Positions 8,535 through 16,929 of a stretch of DNA of 64,000 bases are shown piece after piece. The translations under genes were made by a program, and so were the position numbers. Source of the stretch: Kaistia granuli DSM 23481 (GTDB taxonomy: Bacteria; Pseudomonadota; Alphaproteobacteria; Rhizobiales; Kaistiaceae); assembly GCF_000380505.1 (NCBI RefSeq), contig NZ_AQYH01000006.1, forward strand, positions 434,001-498,000. The letters run 5' to 3'. Below the pieces are notes generated by a model. That model saw only the letters and a list, made by a program, of their open reading frames with translations. It searched no databases and was not told where the DNA came from. The first letter of the stretch is position 1. The number at the start of each line of letters is the position of its first letter.

Positions 8535-9337
8535 CGGCAAAAGGCATTGCGCTCGTGACCGGCGGCGCCGGCGGCATCGGCGCGGAGATTGTCCGGAAAC
8601 TGGCGGCAGACGGCTATCACGTCGTCGCGGCGGATCACAATGAACGCCAAGCGGCCGAGGTAGCAGCAACCATCGGCGGCAGCGCCGTCGGCATCGACAT
8701 CGCCGACGCCAACTCCGTCGACCAGGCGTTCGAGACGGTGCTCGACCAGCATGGCCGCCTCGACATCCTCGTCAACGCCGCCGGCATCCATCTGCAGAAG
8801 CTCGTCGTCGACACGACGCCGGAGGAATGGGACCGGATCCAGAGCGTCAATGCGCGCGGGCCGTTCCTGACCTGCCGCGCGGCGGCGCGGGCGATGATGC
8901 GGGCGGAGCGCGGCCGCATCGTCAACATCATCACCCGCCTCAATTTCGGCAATCCGTATTCCAGCGCCTACATCTCGTCGAAGAACGCGCTCTGGGGCCT
9001 GACCCAGTGCCTGGCGGTCGAGCTCGCCGCCTATGGCATCACGGTGAACGGCGTCGCGCCCGGCCATGTCGGCCCCGGCACCGGCATGGAGAAGCAGTTC
9101 CGCGAGAAGGCGGAGAAGCTCGGCCTCTCCTGGGAAGCCTTCGAGGCGCAGGTGCTGAAGACCATCCCCGTCGGCCGCTGGTGCCGGCCGGCCGACGTCG
9201 CCGCCGCCGTCTCCTATGTCGTCTCGCCAGAGGCCTCCTTCGTCACCGGCGAACTGATCAACGTCACGGGCGGCTTCGTCGGCTACGGCATCGCGCCGCC
9301 CAAGGAAGCGCGCTTCGCACAGGATGCAACGGAATGA
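8531..9337 (+). CDS. Short-chain dehydrogenase/reductase (SDR), catalytic serine position is threonine
   Basis: 268 residues of a classical SDR: cofactor loop TGGAGGIG at the N-terminus, VNAAG, and YISSK with the catalytic Tyr and Lys. The residue about 12-13 before that Tyr, normally Ser, lies in NIITR, so Thr appears to stand in for it. The GTG at 8531 forms a GTGA overlap with the previous stop and has GAGGGAG upstream; a GTG at 8522 is possible but would cover that site. It overlaps the next gene by ATGA. It probably oxidises a sugar or sugar acid within this pathway. Confidence 0.85.
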   Translation: MTAKGIALVTGGAGGIGAEIVRKLAADGYHVVAADHNERQAAEVAATIGGSAVGIDIADANSVDQAFETVLDQHGRLDILVNAAGIHLQKLVVDTTPEEWDRIQSVNARGPFLTCRAAARAMMRAERGRIVNIITRLNFGNPYSSAYISSKNALWGLTQCLAVELAAYGITVNGVAPGHVGPGTGMEKQFREKAEKLGLSWEAFEAQVLKTIPVGRWCRPADVAAAVSYVVSPEASFVTGELINVTGGFVGYGIAPPKEARFAQDATE

Positions 9338-10113
9338 GCAAGGACCTGCGCAATGGCGGCCTCGATCGCCTGACCGTCGAGGACATCCTGAAGCCGGGCT
9401 TCTCGACGCCCTGGGACGCGCCGATGGTGCCGCCCTATCCGTTCACCTTCCGCAATGTCGACGTGCTGACGCTGGTCTGGCGGACGACGGAAGCCGCCGT
9501 CGCCCGGCTGCTGCCGCCGCCGCTGCAGCCGACCAGCGACATCGTCATGGCGCATATCTACCGCATGAACGACACCGAATGGCTCGGCCCCTATGGCGAG
9601 AGCAACGTCTCGCTCGGCTGCCGCCTGCCCGGAATCGCCGAGGGCTCCTATTCGCCCTACCTGTTCCTTTCCTCCGATGCCGGCGTCGCGCATGGCCGCG
9701 AACTGCACGGCCAGCCGAAGAAGCTGGGAGAGCCGAAGCTGGAGCTGCGCGGCGACCTCGTCGTCGGCACGGTGGCGCGGAACGGCATCGACGTCCTGAC
9801 CGGCACGCTCCCCTACAAGCAGCGCACCGACTCACTCGCCAGCCTCAATCGGCATTTCGACTTCGCCGAGAACATCAACCTGAAGGTCATCGACCACATC
9901 GACCAGCGCCCGGCGATCCGGCAGCTGACGGCGCGGCGGCTCGCCAACGTCGTCGTGCACGAATGCTGGGGCGGGCCCTGCACGGTCGAGCTCCGGCCGA
10001 ACGCGCAGGCGCCGATCCACCGCCTGCCGGTCGTCCACATGCTGGACGGCCTGCACTGGAAGGCCGATTTCACGCTCGTGCCCGGCCGCATCGTTCACGA
10101 TTATCTCGCCTGA
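9334..10113 (+). CDS. Acetoacetate decarboxylase-family protein
   Basis: 259 residues. The ADC fold is marked by GRELHGQPKKLGEPKLEL, where the first Lys of PKK (K129) corresponds to the Schiff-base lysine and the second to its pKa-lowering partner; GPYGES upstream holds the acidic residue expected near the active site. Family members decarboxylate beta-keto acids or perform aldolase, dehydratase or hydrolase chemistry through the same lysine. The gene is translationally coupled to the SDRs on its left and followed closely by the mutarotase gene, so it belongs to the sugar pathway. An ADC homologue is not part of any standard sugar route I know. Removing CO2 from, or cleaving, a keto-deoxy acid made by the dehydratase and SDRs is my inference. 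Confidence 0.85.
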   Translation: MSKDLRNGGLDRLTVEDILKPGFSTPWDAPMVPPYPFTFRNVDVLTLVWRTTEAAVARLLPPPLQPTSDIVMAHIYRMNDTEWLGPYGESNVSLGCRLPGIAEGSYSPYLFLSSDAGVAHGRELHGQPKKLGEPKLELRGDLVVGTVARNGIDVLTGTLPYKQRTDSLASLNRHFDFAENINLKVIDHIDQRPAIRQLTARRLANVVVHECWGGPCTVELRPNAQAPIHRLPVVHMLDGLHWKADFTLVPGRIVHDYLA

Positions 10114-10123
10114 GAGGAAGAAA

Positions 10124-10438
10124 ATGGGACATCACGCCTGGGTTCTCGAAGTCCGTCCCGGCTGCGAGGAGGAATACAAGAAGGCGCATGACGAGATCTG
10201 GCCGGAGATGCTGGAGACGCTGAAGGCGGCCGGCATCCGCAACTACTCGATCTTCCGCCTCGGCCTGAAGCTGATCGGCTATTTCGAGACCGACGACCTC
10301 CAGAAGACCATCGCCTATCTGAAGGACGATCCGGTCAACAAGCGCTGGGGCGAGGCGATGGCGCCGATCATGAAGCTCGAAGGCGACCCGCGCACCGGCT
10401 TCGCCTATATGCTGCCGCTGCAATGGCACATGGACTAG
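10124..10438 (+). CDS. rhaM: L-rhamnose mutarotase-family protein
   Basis: 104 residues, the size of RhaM (DUF718). H22 in AHDEIWPE matches the catalytic His region of E. coli RhaM (RRHNPIWPE), and NYSIF and RWGEAM follow in the expected order. RhaM interconverts the anomers of rhamnose and related 6-deoxyhexoses, so this is the best clue that the locus handles a 6-deoxysugar such as L-rhamnose or L-fucose. Homologues acting on other sugars exist. GAGAGGAAG lies just before the ATG, and the gene is cotranscribed with its neighbours. Confidence 0.85.
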   Translation: MGHHAWVLEVRPGCEEEYKKAHDEIWPEMLETLKAAGIRNYSIFRLGLKLIGYFETDDLQKTIAYLKDDPVNKRWGEAMAPIMKLEGDPRTGFAYMLPLQWHMD

Positions 10439-10449
10439 GAGAGCAAGAG

Positions 10450-11205
10450 ATGCTCGAGGGTGAAATCGCGCTCGTCACGGGCGCCAAGGGCGGCATCGGC
10501 GCCGCGACGGCAATCGCGCTGGCGGAAGCCGGCGCCACGGTTGTCGTAACAGCACGCAAGCTGGCCGACGCCGAGCTGACCACCGCGCGCTGCGCCCAAG
10601 GCCGCGCCATCGCGGTGGCCTGCGACGTCTCCGACGCGGCATCCGTCGAGGCGGCGGTCAAGGAAGCGACCGCCCGGATCGGCGCGCCGACCCTCCTCGT
10701 CAACAATGCCGGCACGGTGCAGCCGATCGGCCTCCTGCACGAAACGGACCCCGCCGCCTGGGCCTCCAGCGTCAACGCCAACCTCGTCGGCGCGGTGGAT
10801 GTGATCCGCGCGGTCCTGCCGGCGATGCTGGCGCGCGGGCGTGGCACGATCGTCAACCTCTCCTCCGGCGCGGCGCATCGGCCGCTGGAGGGCTGGAGCG
10901 CCTATTGCGCCGGCAAGGCCGGCCTCGCCATGGTGACCCAGTCGGTCGCGCTCGAATATGGCGCACGCGGCATCCGCGTCTTCGGCTTCTCTCCCGGAGT
11001 CGTCGACACCGACATGCAGGGTGAAATCCGCGCCTCCGGCATCAACCCGGTCAGCAAGCTGCCGCGCGAGAATCTGGCCGGCACCGGCGATCCCGCCCGT
11101 GCCATCGTCTATCTCGGCACGGCCTCGGCGGACGATCTCGCCGGCCGCGAAATCGACATTCGCGACACCAATTTCCGCGCTCGCGTCGGTCTGCCGACGG
11201 GCTGA
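10450..11205 (+). CDS. Short-chain dehydrogenase/reductase
   Basis: 251 residues, a complete SDR: TGAKGGIG cofactor loop, VNNAG, catalytic Ser in NLSSG, and YCAGK with Tyr and Lys. The ATG at 10450 follows AGGAGAGCAAGAG; a longer frame to 10423 overlaps the mutarotase. It is the last gene of the rightward sugar operon and is only moderately similar to the SDR at 8531, so the two probably act on different pathway intermediates. The substrate is unknown. Confidence 0.85.
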   Translation: MLEGEIALVTGAKGGIGAATAIALAEAGATVVVTARKLADAELTTARCAQGRAIAVACDVSDAASVEAAVKEATARIGAPTLLVNNAGTVQPIGLLHETDPAAWASSVNANLVGAVDVIRAVLPAMLARGRGTIVNLSSGAAHRPLEGWSAYCAGKAGLAMVTQSVALEYGARGIRVFGFSPGVVDTDMQGEIRASGINPVSKLPRENLAGTGDPARAIVYLGTASADDLAGREIDIRDTNFRARVGLPTG

Positions 11206-11318
11206 CCGCCGCCTCCGAAAAGTTGAAGCCTCCGACGCACGAAACGCTGGAACGGATCGGCGGTTTGTGCGTTCCTTATCCATGGCGACAGGGGAGTGTC
11301 GCCGGTTGGGAGGGAAAG

Positions 11319-11591
11319 ATGGAGCTTCGTCATTTCCTGCAGCAGCCCAATGTGGGACCGCGCGATACGGCCGCGCTCCCGAGCCATGTCATGGAAAAGA
11401 TCGCTGCAGGCGAACATCCGCTGAAGGCAATCCGAGAGTGGCGCTGCATCAGCCAAACGGATCTGGCCGACCGCACCGGGGTCGCTTTGACCCAGATCAC
11501 CCGCTGTGAGTCCGGCTGGATGATATCCAAGGAAGCCCTGCGCCTGTTGGCGAGGGGGCTGCGGGTCAAGGACGACCTGCTCACGGGCTAG
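11319..11591 (+). CDS. Small XRE-type helix-turn-helix protein
   Basis: 90 residues. The C-terminal half (about 33-88) is a lambda-repressor-like HTH: IREWRCISQTDLADRTGVALTQITRCESG, with RVKDDLL closing the bundle. The first 30 residues are unfamiliar. The ATG at 11319 follows GGGAGGGAAAG; upstream in-frame TTG codons lack such a site. It is monocistronic as far as visible and has no partner toxin next to it, so I call it only a DNA-binding protein of unknown target. Confidence 0.75.
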   Translation: MELRHFLQQPNVGPRDTAALPSHVMEKIAAGEHPLKAIREWRCISQTDLADRTGVALTQITRCESGWMISKEALRLLARGLRVKDDLLTG

Positions 11592-11679
11592 ACGACGGGA
11601 CGTTCGGACTAACCACGGCGACGCGTTTCGCGCCGCCGAGCCATGGCGCTCGCCCTGATTTCAGCAAAGGAAGACTTGG

Positions 11680-11892
11680 ATGGACCCGAAGAAGCCGATT
11701 CCCGATCCGCTGCCGCCGAGCCGGGATGCACCGGAGCACGCTGTGCCCGAGATCGACGATCGCGCCAATCAGGCCTTTCTCGACGCCCTGATCGATACCG
11801 ACGGCCGCCCCATGCGCGATGCGATCGACATGCCGGAAGAGGAAGAAGCAGAAGACGACGAGGACGGGATCGAGGGCGACCGGGATTCCTGA
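11680..11892 (+). CDS. Small acidic hypothetical protein
   Basis: 70 residues, very acidic towards the C-terminus (MPEEEEAEDDEDGIEGD) and proline-rich at the start (PIPDPLPPS). AAGGAAG lies 5 bases before the ATG, which supports translation. I recognise no domain; the sequence looks largely disordered. It stands alone between the XRE gene and the FUSC gene on the same strand. Confidence 0.55.
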   Translation: MDPKKPIPDPLPPSRDAPEHAVPEIDDRANQAFLDALIDTDGRPMRDAIDMPEEEEAEDDEDGIEGDRDS

Positions 11893-12085
11893 CAGGCCAT
11901 GCGGCAACTTTGCGACGTTCCCTCGCGATGATGGCCGAGGTCGCTCGTCGCGGCCCTGAGGTTTCGGCGTCATCCCGACTGGATCCCGGAAAGAACTGTC
12001 GTTCCCCGAACCGATATCATGCGATCATGACCGTGGTTTCCGACTGCCCGCTCCCCCGACCGTCGATGACTGGCGCGCCGCTCGC
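11893..12085. other. Short intergenic stretch
   Basis: 193 bases before the FUSC gene. I see no clear ribosome site for the FUSC start and no obvious promoter or hairpin. Confidence 0.5.
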
Positions 12086-13951
12086 ATGACACCCGACTAC
12101 TCCTCACCGGCCCTGCCCATTCCGCCGCCGCCGCCGCGCAGCACCATTACCCTCGGCATGATGTTTCAACTGCGCGAAGCCAAGGGCCGCTGGCCTTTTG
12201 CCACGCGCGCGGCGCTCTGCATGGGCGCGCCGGTGATCATCGGCTGGGCGCTGGGCGACACGCCAGCCGGACTGATGGCGACGACCGGCGCCTTCACCGC
12301 GCTGTTCGGCAGCGATCGGCCCTATCTCAACCGCGCCCTCTATCTCGCCGTCATCGCGCTTTCCTTCGCGCTCGCCGTCGGCCTCGGTGTCTTCGCGGCC
12401 CAGATCCCCTGGCTGGTCGTTCCGGCGATCGTCCTGATCGCCGTCGTCGCCACCTTCATCTGCAACGCGCTCCGGGTCGGGCCACCCGGCGCCTACATGT
12501 TCACCCTCGCCTGCGCCGCCGGCACGGCAATCCACGCGCCGCATCTGACGATCTTCCACACCGCCGCCCTCGTCTTCTCCGGCGGCGCCTTGGCATGGCT
12601 CGCCCACATGGCCGGCGCGCTGGTGTCGCCGCGCGGGCCCGAGCGTCAGGCCGTGGCCAAATCCGGCGACGCCGTGGCCCGCTTCATCGAGGCGGTTGGC
12701 ACACCGGCGCAGGACGTGGCGCGCCACAGCGCGGCGCTCGCCATGCAGGATTCCTGGACGACGCTGGTATCGCACCAGCCGGCCCGCCCGCGGCCGGACG
12801 GCACACTCAGCCGGCTTCGCGCCATCGGCCGCGAGCTGAACCTGATGTACGCCGACGCAATGAGTGCCAGCGCGCCGCTCCAGCCCTCGGTCGCCGAACG
12901 GGCGCGCGGACTGGCCCGCGAGGCGCTCAATCCGCGCCCCGGCACGGAGCGGACGGACCCCGGTCATGTGCCGCTCGGCCATCAGGGCGTGCTCGATTCC
13001 TTCCGCGAGGCGTTTCGGCCATGGTCCCCGGCCCTGGTCGTGACGGCGCGGGTCGGCGTTGCGACGCTGATCGCCGGCGCCATCGGCGGAATGCTGGGGC
13101 TGGAGCGCGCCTATTGGTGCATCGCCGCCGCCATGCTGATCCTGCATCAGGGCCTCGACTGGGCCCGCACGCTGCAGCGCGGCGTCGAGCGCATGGGCGG
13201 CACATTGGTCGGCCTGCTGCTGGCGGGCGTCATCCTCGCCGTTCATCCGGAGGGTCTCTGGCTGGCGGCAACGATGATGATCCTGCAGTTCATCATCGAG
13301 ATGACCGTCGTCCGCAACTATGCGCTGGCGGTGATCTTCATCACCGCCGCCGCACTGACCATCGCGTCCGGCGGTCACCCGGTCGCCGATGTTCCGCATC
13401 TGCTCTGGGTGCGCGGCAGCGATACCGTGATCGGCTGCCTGGTCGGTCTCGCCGTGTTCGGCCTCTCGCTGCCCCGGCAGACGACGTCGCGCGTCCGCGC
13501 CGAGCTGGTGCTGACGCTCTCGGCCATCGAGGCGGTGATCGGTCCGATGGCGGCGGGCAAGGTCACGACCCCCATGGCGCGCCGCCTGCGTCGCGATCTC
13601 GAGCATCGCACGATCGCCTTGCTGCAGGCCTATGACCGGAGCGCCGGCGGTTCGCCCGTCAACGGTTCCGGGGCCGAGCAGATGTGGCCGGCCGTTGTCA
13701 CCACGCAGCGCCTCGCCTATCGGGTCCTGTCGACCTGCTGGGCGATCGAGGATAGCGGCGCCCAGGCGGCGCCCGACATGGGCCAGACGCTGTTTGGCGA
13801 CGGTGGCGAGGCGATGACGCGGCAGGCGCTGCAGACATTGCGCTCCGCCGTCGGCAATCGCGGCAGGCCGGACCTGCCGGATGCCCTGCCGCCCTTCCTC
13901 GCCGCCGAGATCCAGAACCTGCGCGATTCACTGGTCGTCGGCGGCCGTTAG
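12086..13951 (+). CDS. FUSC-family inner-membrane transporter (aromatic acid/fusaric acid efflux type)
   Basis: 621 residues. Two blocks of five to six hydrophobic helices (about residues 35-175 and 325-460) are separated and followed by soluble helical regions, the layout of FUSC/YccS proteins that export aromatic acids or toxic compounds. TLVGLLLAGVILAVHPEGLWL and GLAVFGLSLPRQTTSRVRAEL are typical second-block sequences. No membrane-fusion partner gene is adjacent. The start has a weak ribosome site; the ATGATG at codons 26-27 (from position 12161) is an alternative. It is a single gene outside the catabolic operons. Confidence 0.85.
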   Translation: MTPDYSSPALPIPPPPPRSTITLGMMFQLREAKGRWPFATRAALCMGAPVIIGWALGDTPAGLMATTGAFTALFGSDRPYLNRALYLAVIALSFALAVGLGVFAAQIPWLVVPAIVLIAVVATFICNALRVGPPGAYMFTLACAAGTAIHAPHLTIFHTAALVFSGGALAWLAHMAGALVSPRGPERQAVAKSGDAVARFIEAVGTPAQDVARHSAALAMQDSWTTLVSHQPARPRPDGTLSRLRAIGRELNLMYADAMSASAPLQPSVAERARGLAREALNPRPGTERTDPGHVPLGHQGVLDSFREAFRPWSPALVVTARVGVATLIAGAIGGMLGLERAYWCIAAAMLILHQGLDWARTLQRGVERMGGTLVGLLLAGVILAVHPEGLWLAATMMILQFIIEMTVVRNYALAVIFITAAALTIASGGHPVADVPHLLWVRGSDTVIGCLVGLAVFGLSLPRQTTSRVRAELVLTLSAIEAVIGPMAAGKVTTPMARRLRRDLEHRTIALLQAYDRSAGGSPVNGSGAEQMWPAVVTTQRLAYRVLSTCWAIEDSGAQAAPDMGQTLFGDGGEAMTRQALQTLRSAVGNRGRPDLPDALPPFLAAEIQNLRDSLVVGGR

Positions 13952-14159
13952 TCTCGTCAAGACGCAGGTCTGTCGCGGCTACATTTCGTCGCCTCGCATC
14001 GCCTGTCGAAAGCGACTATATTTTCAGCATCGGAGATCAAAAGGCAGGCGCGACCAGCAGAGTTGCCCGCCTCCGGCTGAAATCGCCAGGGTCGTCCCGA
14101 AGCCAGCGAGCCATTCCGTCCGGCAGGTCAGGCCTGTCTGAAACTCCCAAAGGATCGCC
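13952..14159. other. Intergenic stretch before the DUF983 gene
   Basis: 208 bases without a supported gene. AAAGGATC just before 14160 is the ribosome site of the next gene. I see no terminator for the FUSC gene. Confidence 0.5.
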
Positions 14160-14546
14160 ATGAGCGAAACCGAAACCCCATATCGCCTTGCCTTCCGCCT
14201 TGGCATTGCCGGGCGTTGTCCGCGTTGCCAGTCCGGTCACATTTTCAGTGGCTGGCTGAAGATGGCGCCTGCCTGCGAAGTGTGCGGCCTCGATTTTGCG
14301 TTCGCCGACCCGGCCGACGGCCCTGCCTTCTTCGCCCAGCTGATCGGCGCGATCCCGGCGGTGATCTTCGCGCTCTGGATCCAGTTCAAATACGAGGTCC
14401 CACTCTGGGTTCACCTGTTCACGACCCTGCCGATCCTGCTGATACCGACCCTGCTGTTGCTACGGCCCATCAAGGGCTGGCTGGTCTGCTCGCAATATCT
14501 GCATCGCGCCGAAGGCGGCAAGGAGTTGAACCGGATCGACCAGTAG
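14160..14546 (+). CDS. DUF983 zinc-ribbon membrane protein
   Basis: 128 residues. An N-terminal zinc-ribbon-like pair CPRC and CEVC (residues 19-43) is followed by two membrane helices (AQLIGAIPAVIFALWIQF and LFTTLPILLIPTLLLL). This is the complete DUF983 architecture, seen in alphaproteobacteria often near cytochrome oxidase genes; no such genes are adjacent here. Function is unknown. It ends at a strong bidirectional terminator. Confidence 0.88.
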   Translation: MSETETPYRLAFRLGIAGRCPRCQSGHIFSGWLKMAPACEVCGLDFAFADPADGPAFFAQLIGAIPAVIFALWIQFKYEVPLWVHLFTTLPILLIPTLLLLRPIKGWLVCSQYLHRAEGGKELNRIDQ

Positions 14547-14573
14547 CCGGTTCCAACGTCGATTGAGAAATAG

Positions 14574-14612
14574 AAAAGAGGCCCGGCCATCGAGGATGAC
14601 CGGGCCTCTTTT
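14574..14612. terminator. Bidirectional rho-independent terminator
   Basis: AAAAGAGGCCCGG and CCGGGCCTCTTTT form a perfect 13-bp stem around a 13-base loop, with A/T runs at both ends, so it works in both directions. It separates the convergent DUF983 gene and the leftward aminotransferase gene. Confidence 0.92.
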
Positions 14613-14630
14613 CTGGACCGTATCGACCTG

Positions 14631-16022
14631 TCAGAGCGTGGCGGCAATCTCATCGATCGCCTTCGCCGTCGCCGCGACGACGATGTCCGCCTCCTCGCGG
14701 GACAGACAGAGCGGCGGCGCGAAGCCGAGGATGTCGCCCTGCGGCATGGCGCGGCCGATGACACCCTGCCCGAGCAGCGCCGCCGCGATGCGCGGCCCCA
14801 CCTTCTCCGACGCCTCGAAGAAGGCGCGGTCGTCGCGATCCCGGACGAACTCCACCGCCGCCAGCATCCCCTCGCCGCGCACGTCGCCGACAATGCGTTT
14901 GTCCGCCACCGCGTCGGCGAGGCGGCCGCGGAAATAGGCGCCGACGTCGCGCGCGTTGTTGACGAGGTCCAGCTCGTCGACGACTTCGAGATTGGCGACG
15001 CCCGCGGCCGTGCAGAGCGGATGCGAGGAATAGGTCCAGCCATGGCCGATCGGGCCGAAATTATCGGAGCCCTGCTCCAGAATGCGCCAGAGCTTCTCCG
15101 AGACGATGACGCCGGAGAGCGGCGCATAGGCAGAGGTCAGGCCCTTGGCGATGGTGATCAGGTCCGGCTTCATGCCATAATGATCGGAGCCGAACATCGC
15201 GCCGAGCCGCCCGAACGCCGTCACCACCTCGTCGGCGATCAGGATGATGTCGTATTTGTCGAGAACCGCCTGGATCTTCGGCCAGTAGCCGGCCGGCGGC
15301 GGAACGATGCCGCCAGTGCCCAGCACCGGTTCGCCGATGAAGGCGGCGATGGTCTCGGGCCCTTCAGACAGGATCATCTCTTCCAGCCGGTCGGCGCAAT
15401 ATTGCGAGAACTGCTCTTCCGTCAGGCTGCGGTCCTCGCGACGAAAGAAATACGGCGCCTCGGTATGCAGGATCGGCGCGCGCGGCAGATCGAACAGATT
15501 GTGGAATGCGGCAAGGCCGGTCAGGCTGCCGGTCATCACGCCGGAGCCGTGATAGCCGCGCCAGCGCGAGATGATCTTCTTCTTTTCCGGCCGGCCGAGC
15601 ACGTTGTTGATGTACCAGACGAGCTTGATGTTGGTCTCGTTGGCGTCGGAACCCGAAAGGCCGAAGAACACGCGGCTCATATGCGCCGGCGCGCGGTCGA
15701 TCACCATCTTGGCGAGGCGGATCGACGGCTCCGAGGCATGGCCGACATAGGCGTGGTAATAGGGCAGCTGCAACGCCTGCTGCGCAATCGCCGCGCTGAT
15801 CTTGGTCCGGCCATAGCCGACATTGACGCAATAGAGGCCGGCAAAGGCGTCGAGGCTGCGCTTGCCGTCGACATCGGTGATGTAGACCCCCTCGCCGCCG
15901 GCGATAATGCGGTTCGGCGTTTCGCCGCGTGCATGCTGGGCCATATGGGTCGAGGGATGGAAGAAATGATCCCTATCCCAGGCGTGCAGTTCATTGTGCG
16001 AGAGCGTCGGCTGTTCGGACAT
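14631..16022 (-). CDS. Class III aminotransferase (omega-amino acid:pyruvate type)
   Basis: 463 residues, PLP fold type I. DEVVTAFGRLG holds the ring-contacting Asp, TIAKGLTSAYAPLSG the internal-aldimine Lys, and GHGWTYSSHPLCTAAG the phosphate loop of the partner subunit. Length and motifs are those of omega-transaminases that move the amino group of amines or beta-/omega-amino acids to pyruvate. GAAGGATC precedes the ATG. It lies 64 bases downstream of the cysteine-hydrolase gene on the same strand and is probably cotranscribed with it, feeding an amine-catabolic pathway shared with the rightward genes. Confidence 0.9.
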   Translation of the reverse strand: MSEQPTLSHNELHAWDRDHFFHPSTHMAQHARGETPNRIIAGGEGVYITDVDGKRSLDAFAGLYCVNVGYGRTKISAAIAQQALQLPYYHAYVGHASEPSIRLAKMVIDRAPAHMSRVFFGLSGSDANETNIKLVWYINNVLGRPEKKKIISRWRGYHGSGVMTGSLTGLAAFHNLFDLPRAPILHTEAPYFFRREDRSLTEEQFSQYCADRLEEMILSEGPETIAAFIGEPVLGTGGIVPPPAGYWPKIQAVLDKYDIILIADEVVTAFGRLGAMFGSDHYGMKPDLITIAKGLTSAYAPLSGVIVSEKLWRILEQGSDNFGPIGHGWTYSSHPLCTAAGVANLEVVDELDLVNNARDVGAYFRGRLADAVADKRIVGDVRGEGMLAAVEFVRDRDDRAFFEASEKVGPRIAAALLGQGVIGRAMPQGDILGFAPPLCLSREEADIVVAATAKAIDEIAATL

Positions 16023-16086
16023 GTCGATCCTTCGGGGAAAGGCGCGGGCGCAAGCCCCGGCGCGGCTTCTGGATGAGTGGCAGCGA

Positions 16087-16761
16087 TCAGGCGCCGCCCT
16101 GGATCTCGGCGATCAGTTCGTCGGTCGTACGGGTCCGGCAATAATGGCCGCGCATCGCCTCGATCGAGCCTTCATGGTTGCCGGGCGCGTCGGCGGCGCA
16201 GCAATCCTCGACCTGCGTCACCAGGAAGCCGCGATCGGCAGCGTCACGGATGGCGGATTCGACACACTGGTCGGTGACGACGCCGTAGATCACCAAATAT
16301 TCGATGCCGAGATTACGCAGCACATATTCGATGTTGGTGCAGTTGAAGATGCCCGACGCCGTCTTGGGGATGATGATCTCGTCGCCGCGCGGGCCGACCG
16401 CCTCGATCGGCTTCGCTTCCCACGAACCCTTCGGCCAGTGCAGGCCGGAGATCTTGTGGTCAAGGCCGCGGTCGCGACCATCCAGCGTCAGGCTCTCGAT
16501 GACGGTGAAGATCACCTCGATGCCGGCGGCGCGCGCCGCATCCTGCAGGCGCGCCTGGTTGGGGATCAGCGTGTCGGCGATACGCTCGTAGAAGGGCCGC
16601 TTCTTTGATTCCGGCGTGCCGTCGATGCGCGAGCGCGCCAGGAGTTCGTCGTTGAACTCGCCGTTCTGCATGTCGACATTGAGCAGGGCGGTCCGCGCCG
16701 GTACGAAGTTTCGTTCGCGATAGGCGCCGTTCGGGGCATCGATCGGGGGCAGGACGGTCAT
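16087..16761 (-). CDS. Isochorismatase-like cysteine hydrolase
   Basis: 224 residues. The catalytic triad of the family is visible: Asp in NVDMQNGE, Lys in IIIPKTASG, Cys in VVTDQCVES. Members hydrolyse amides, carbamoyl groups or ureido compounds. The ATG at 16761 follows GCCGGAG. It is clearly paralogous to the enzyme at 20121 (both share VIESLT-DGRDR, a PKT loop and TDQCV), suggesting duplication and divergence inside one pathway. Three copies of an 11-base direct repeat lie in its leader (separate entry). The substrate is unknown. Confidence 0.88.
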   Translation of the reverse strand: MTVLPPIDAPNGAYRERNFVPARTALLNVDMQNGEFNDELLARSRIDGTPESKKRPFYERIADTLIPNQARLQDAARAAGIEVIFTVIESLTLDGRDRGLDHKISGLHWPKGSWEAKPIEAVGPRGDEIIIPKTASGIFNCTNIEYVLRNLGIEYLVIYGVVTDQCVESAIRDAADRGFLVTQVEDCCAADAPGNHEGSIEAMRGHYCRTRTTDELIAEIQGGA

Positions 16762-16771
16762 CAGCAACTCC

Positions 16772-16811
16772 GGCAAGAGACGAGGCAAGAGACGGGACTG
16801 GGCAAGAGACG
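16772..16811. repeat. Three direct copies of GGCAAGAGACG
   Basis: Exact 11-base copies at 16772-16782, 16784-16794 and 16801-16811, with period 12 then 17. They sit 11 to 50 bases upstream of the leftward cysteine-hydrolase start, in its leader or promoter. They could be a regulator's direct-repeat site or replication slippage. Confidence 0.8.
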
Positions 16812-16852
16812 GTTCTGGCCAAATACGAGGCTTGGCTTGACGCGCTGGTACT

Positions 16853-16866
16853 GTAATGAGGATTAC
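16853..16866. promoter_or_regulatory. Inverted repeat GTAATGAGGATTAC in the divergent promoter
   Basis: Arms GTAAT and ATTAC around GAGG, between the leftward hydrolase and the rightward RpiR gene. It is a candidate operator; no binding protein is proven. Confidence 0.5.
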
Positions 16867-16929
16867 GGTTCTGGGAAGATGCCGCCTGAATGTTATTGGA
16901 TTATTCTGCGCTGAGCAGGGGGAGACGGC

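Noticed and set aside
12104-13606. A 500-residue leftward open frame inside the FUSC gene
   Set aside because: Its translation is Arg/Gly/His-rich without membrane or domain pattern, and the opposite strand encodes a clear FUSC protein; it is a high-GC shadow.
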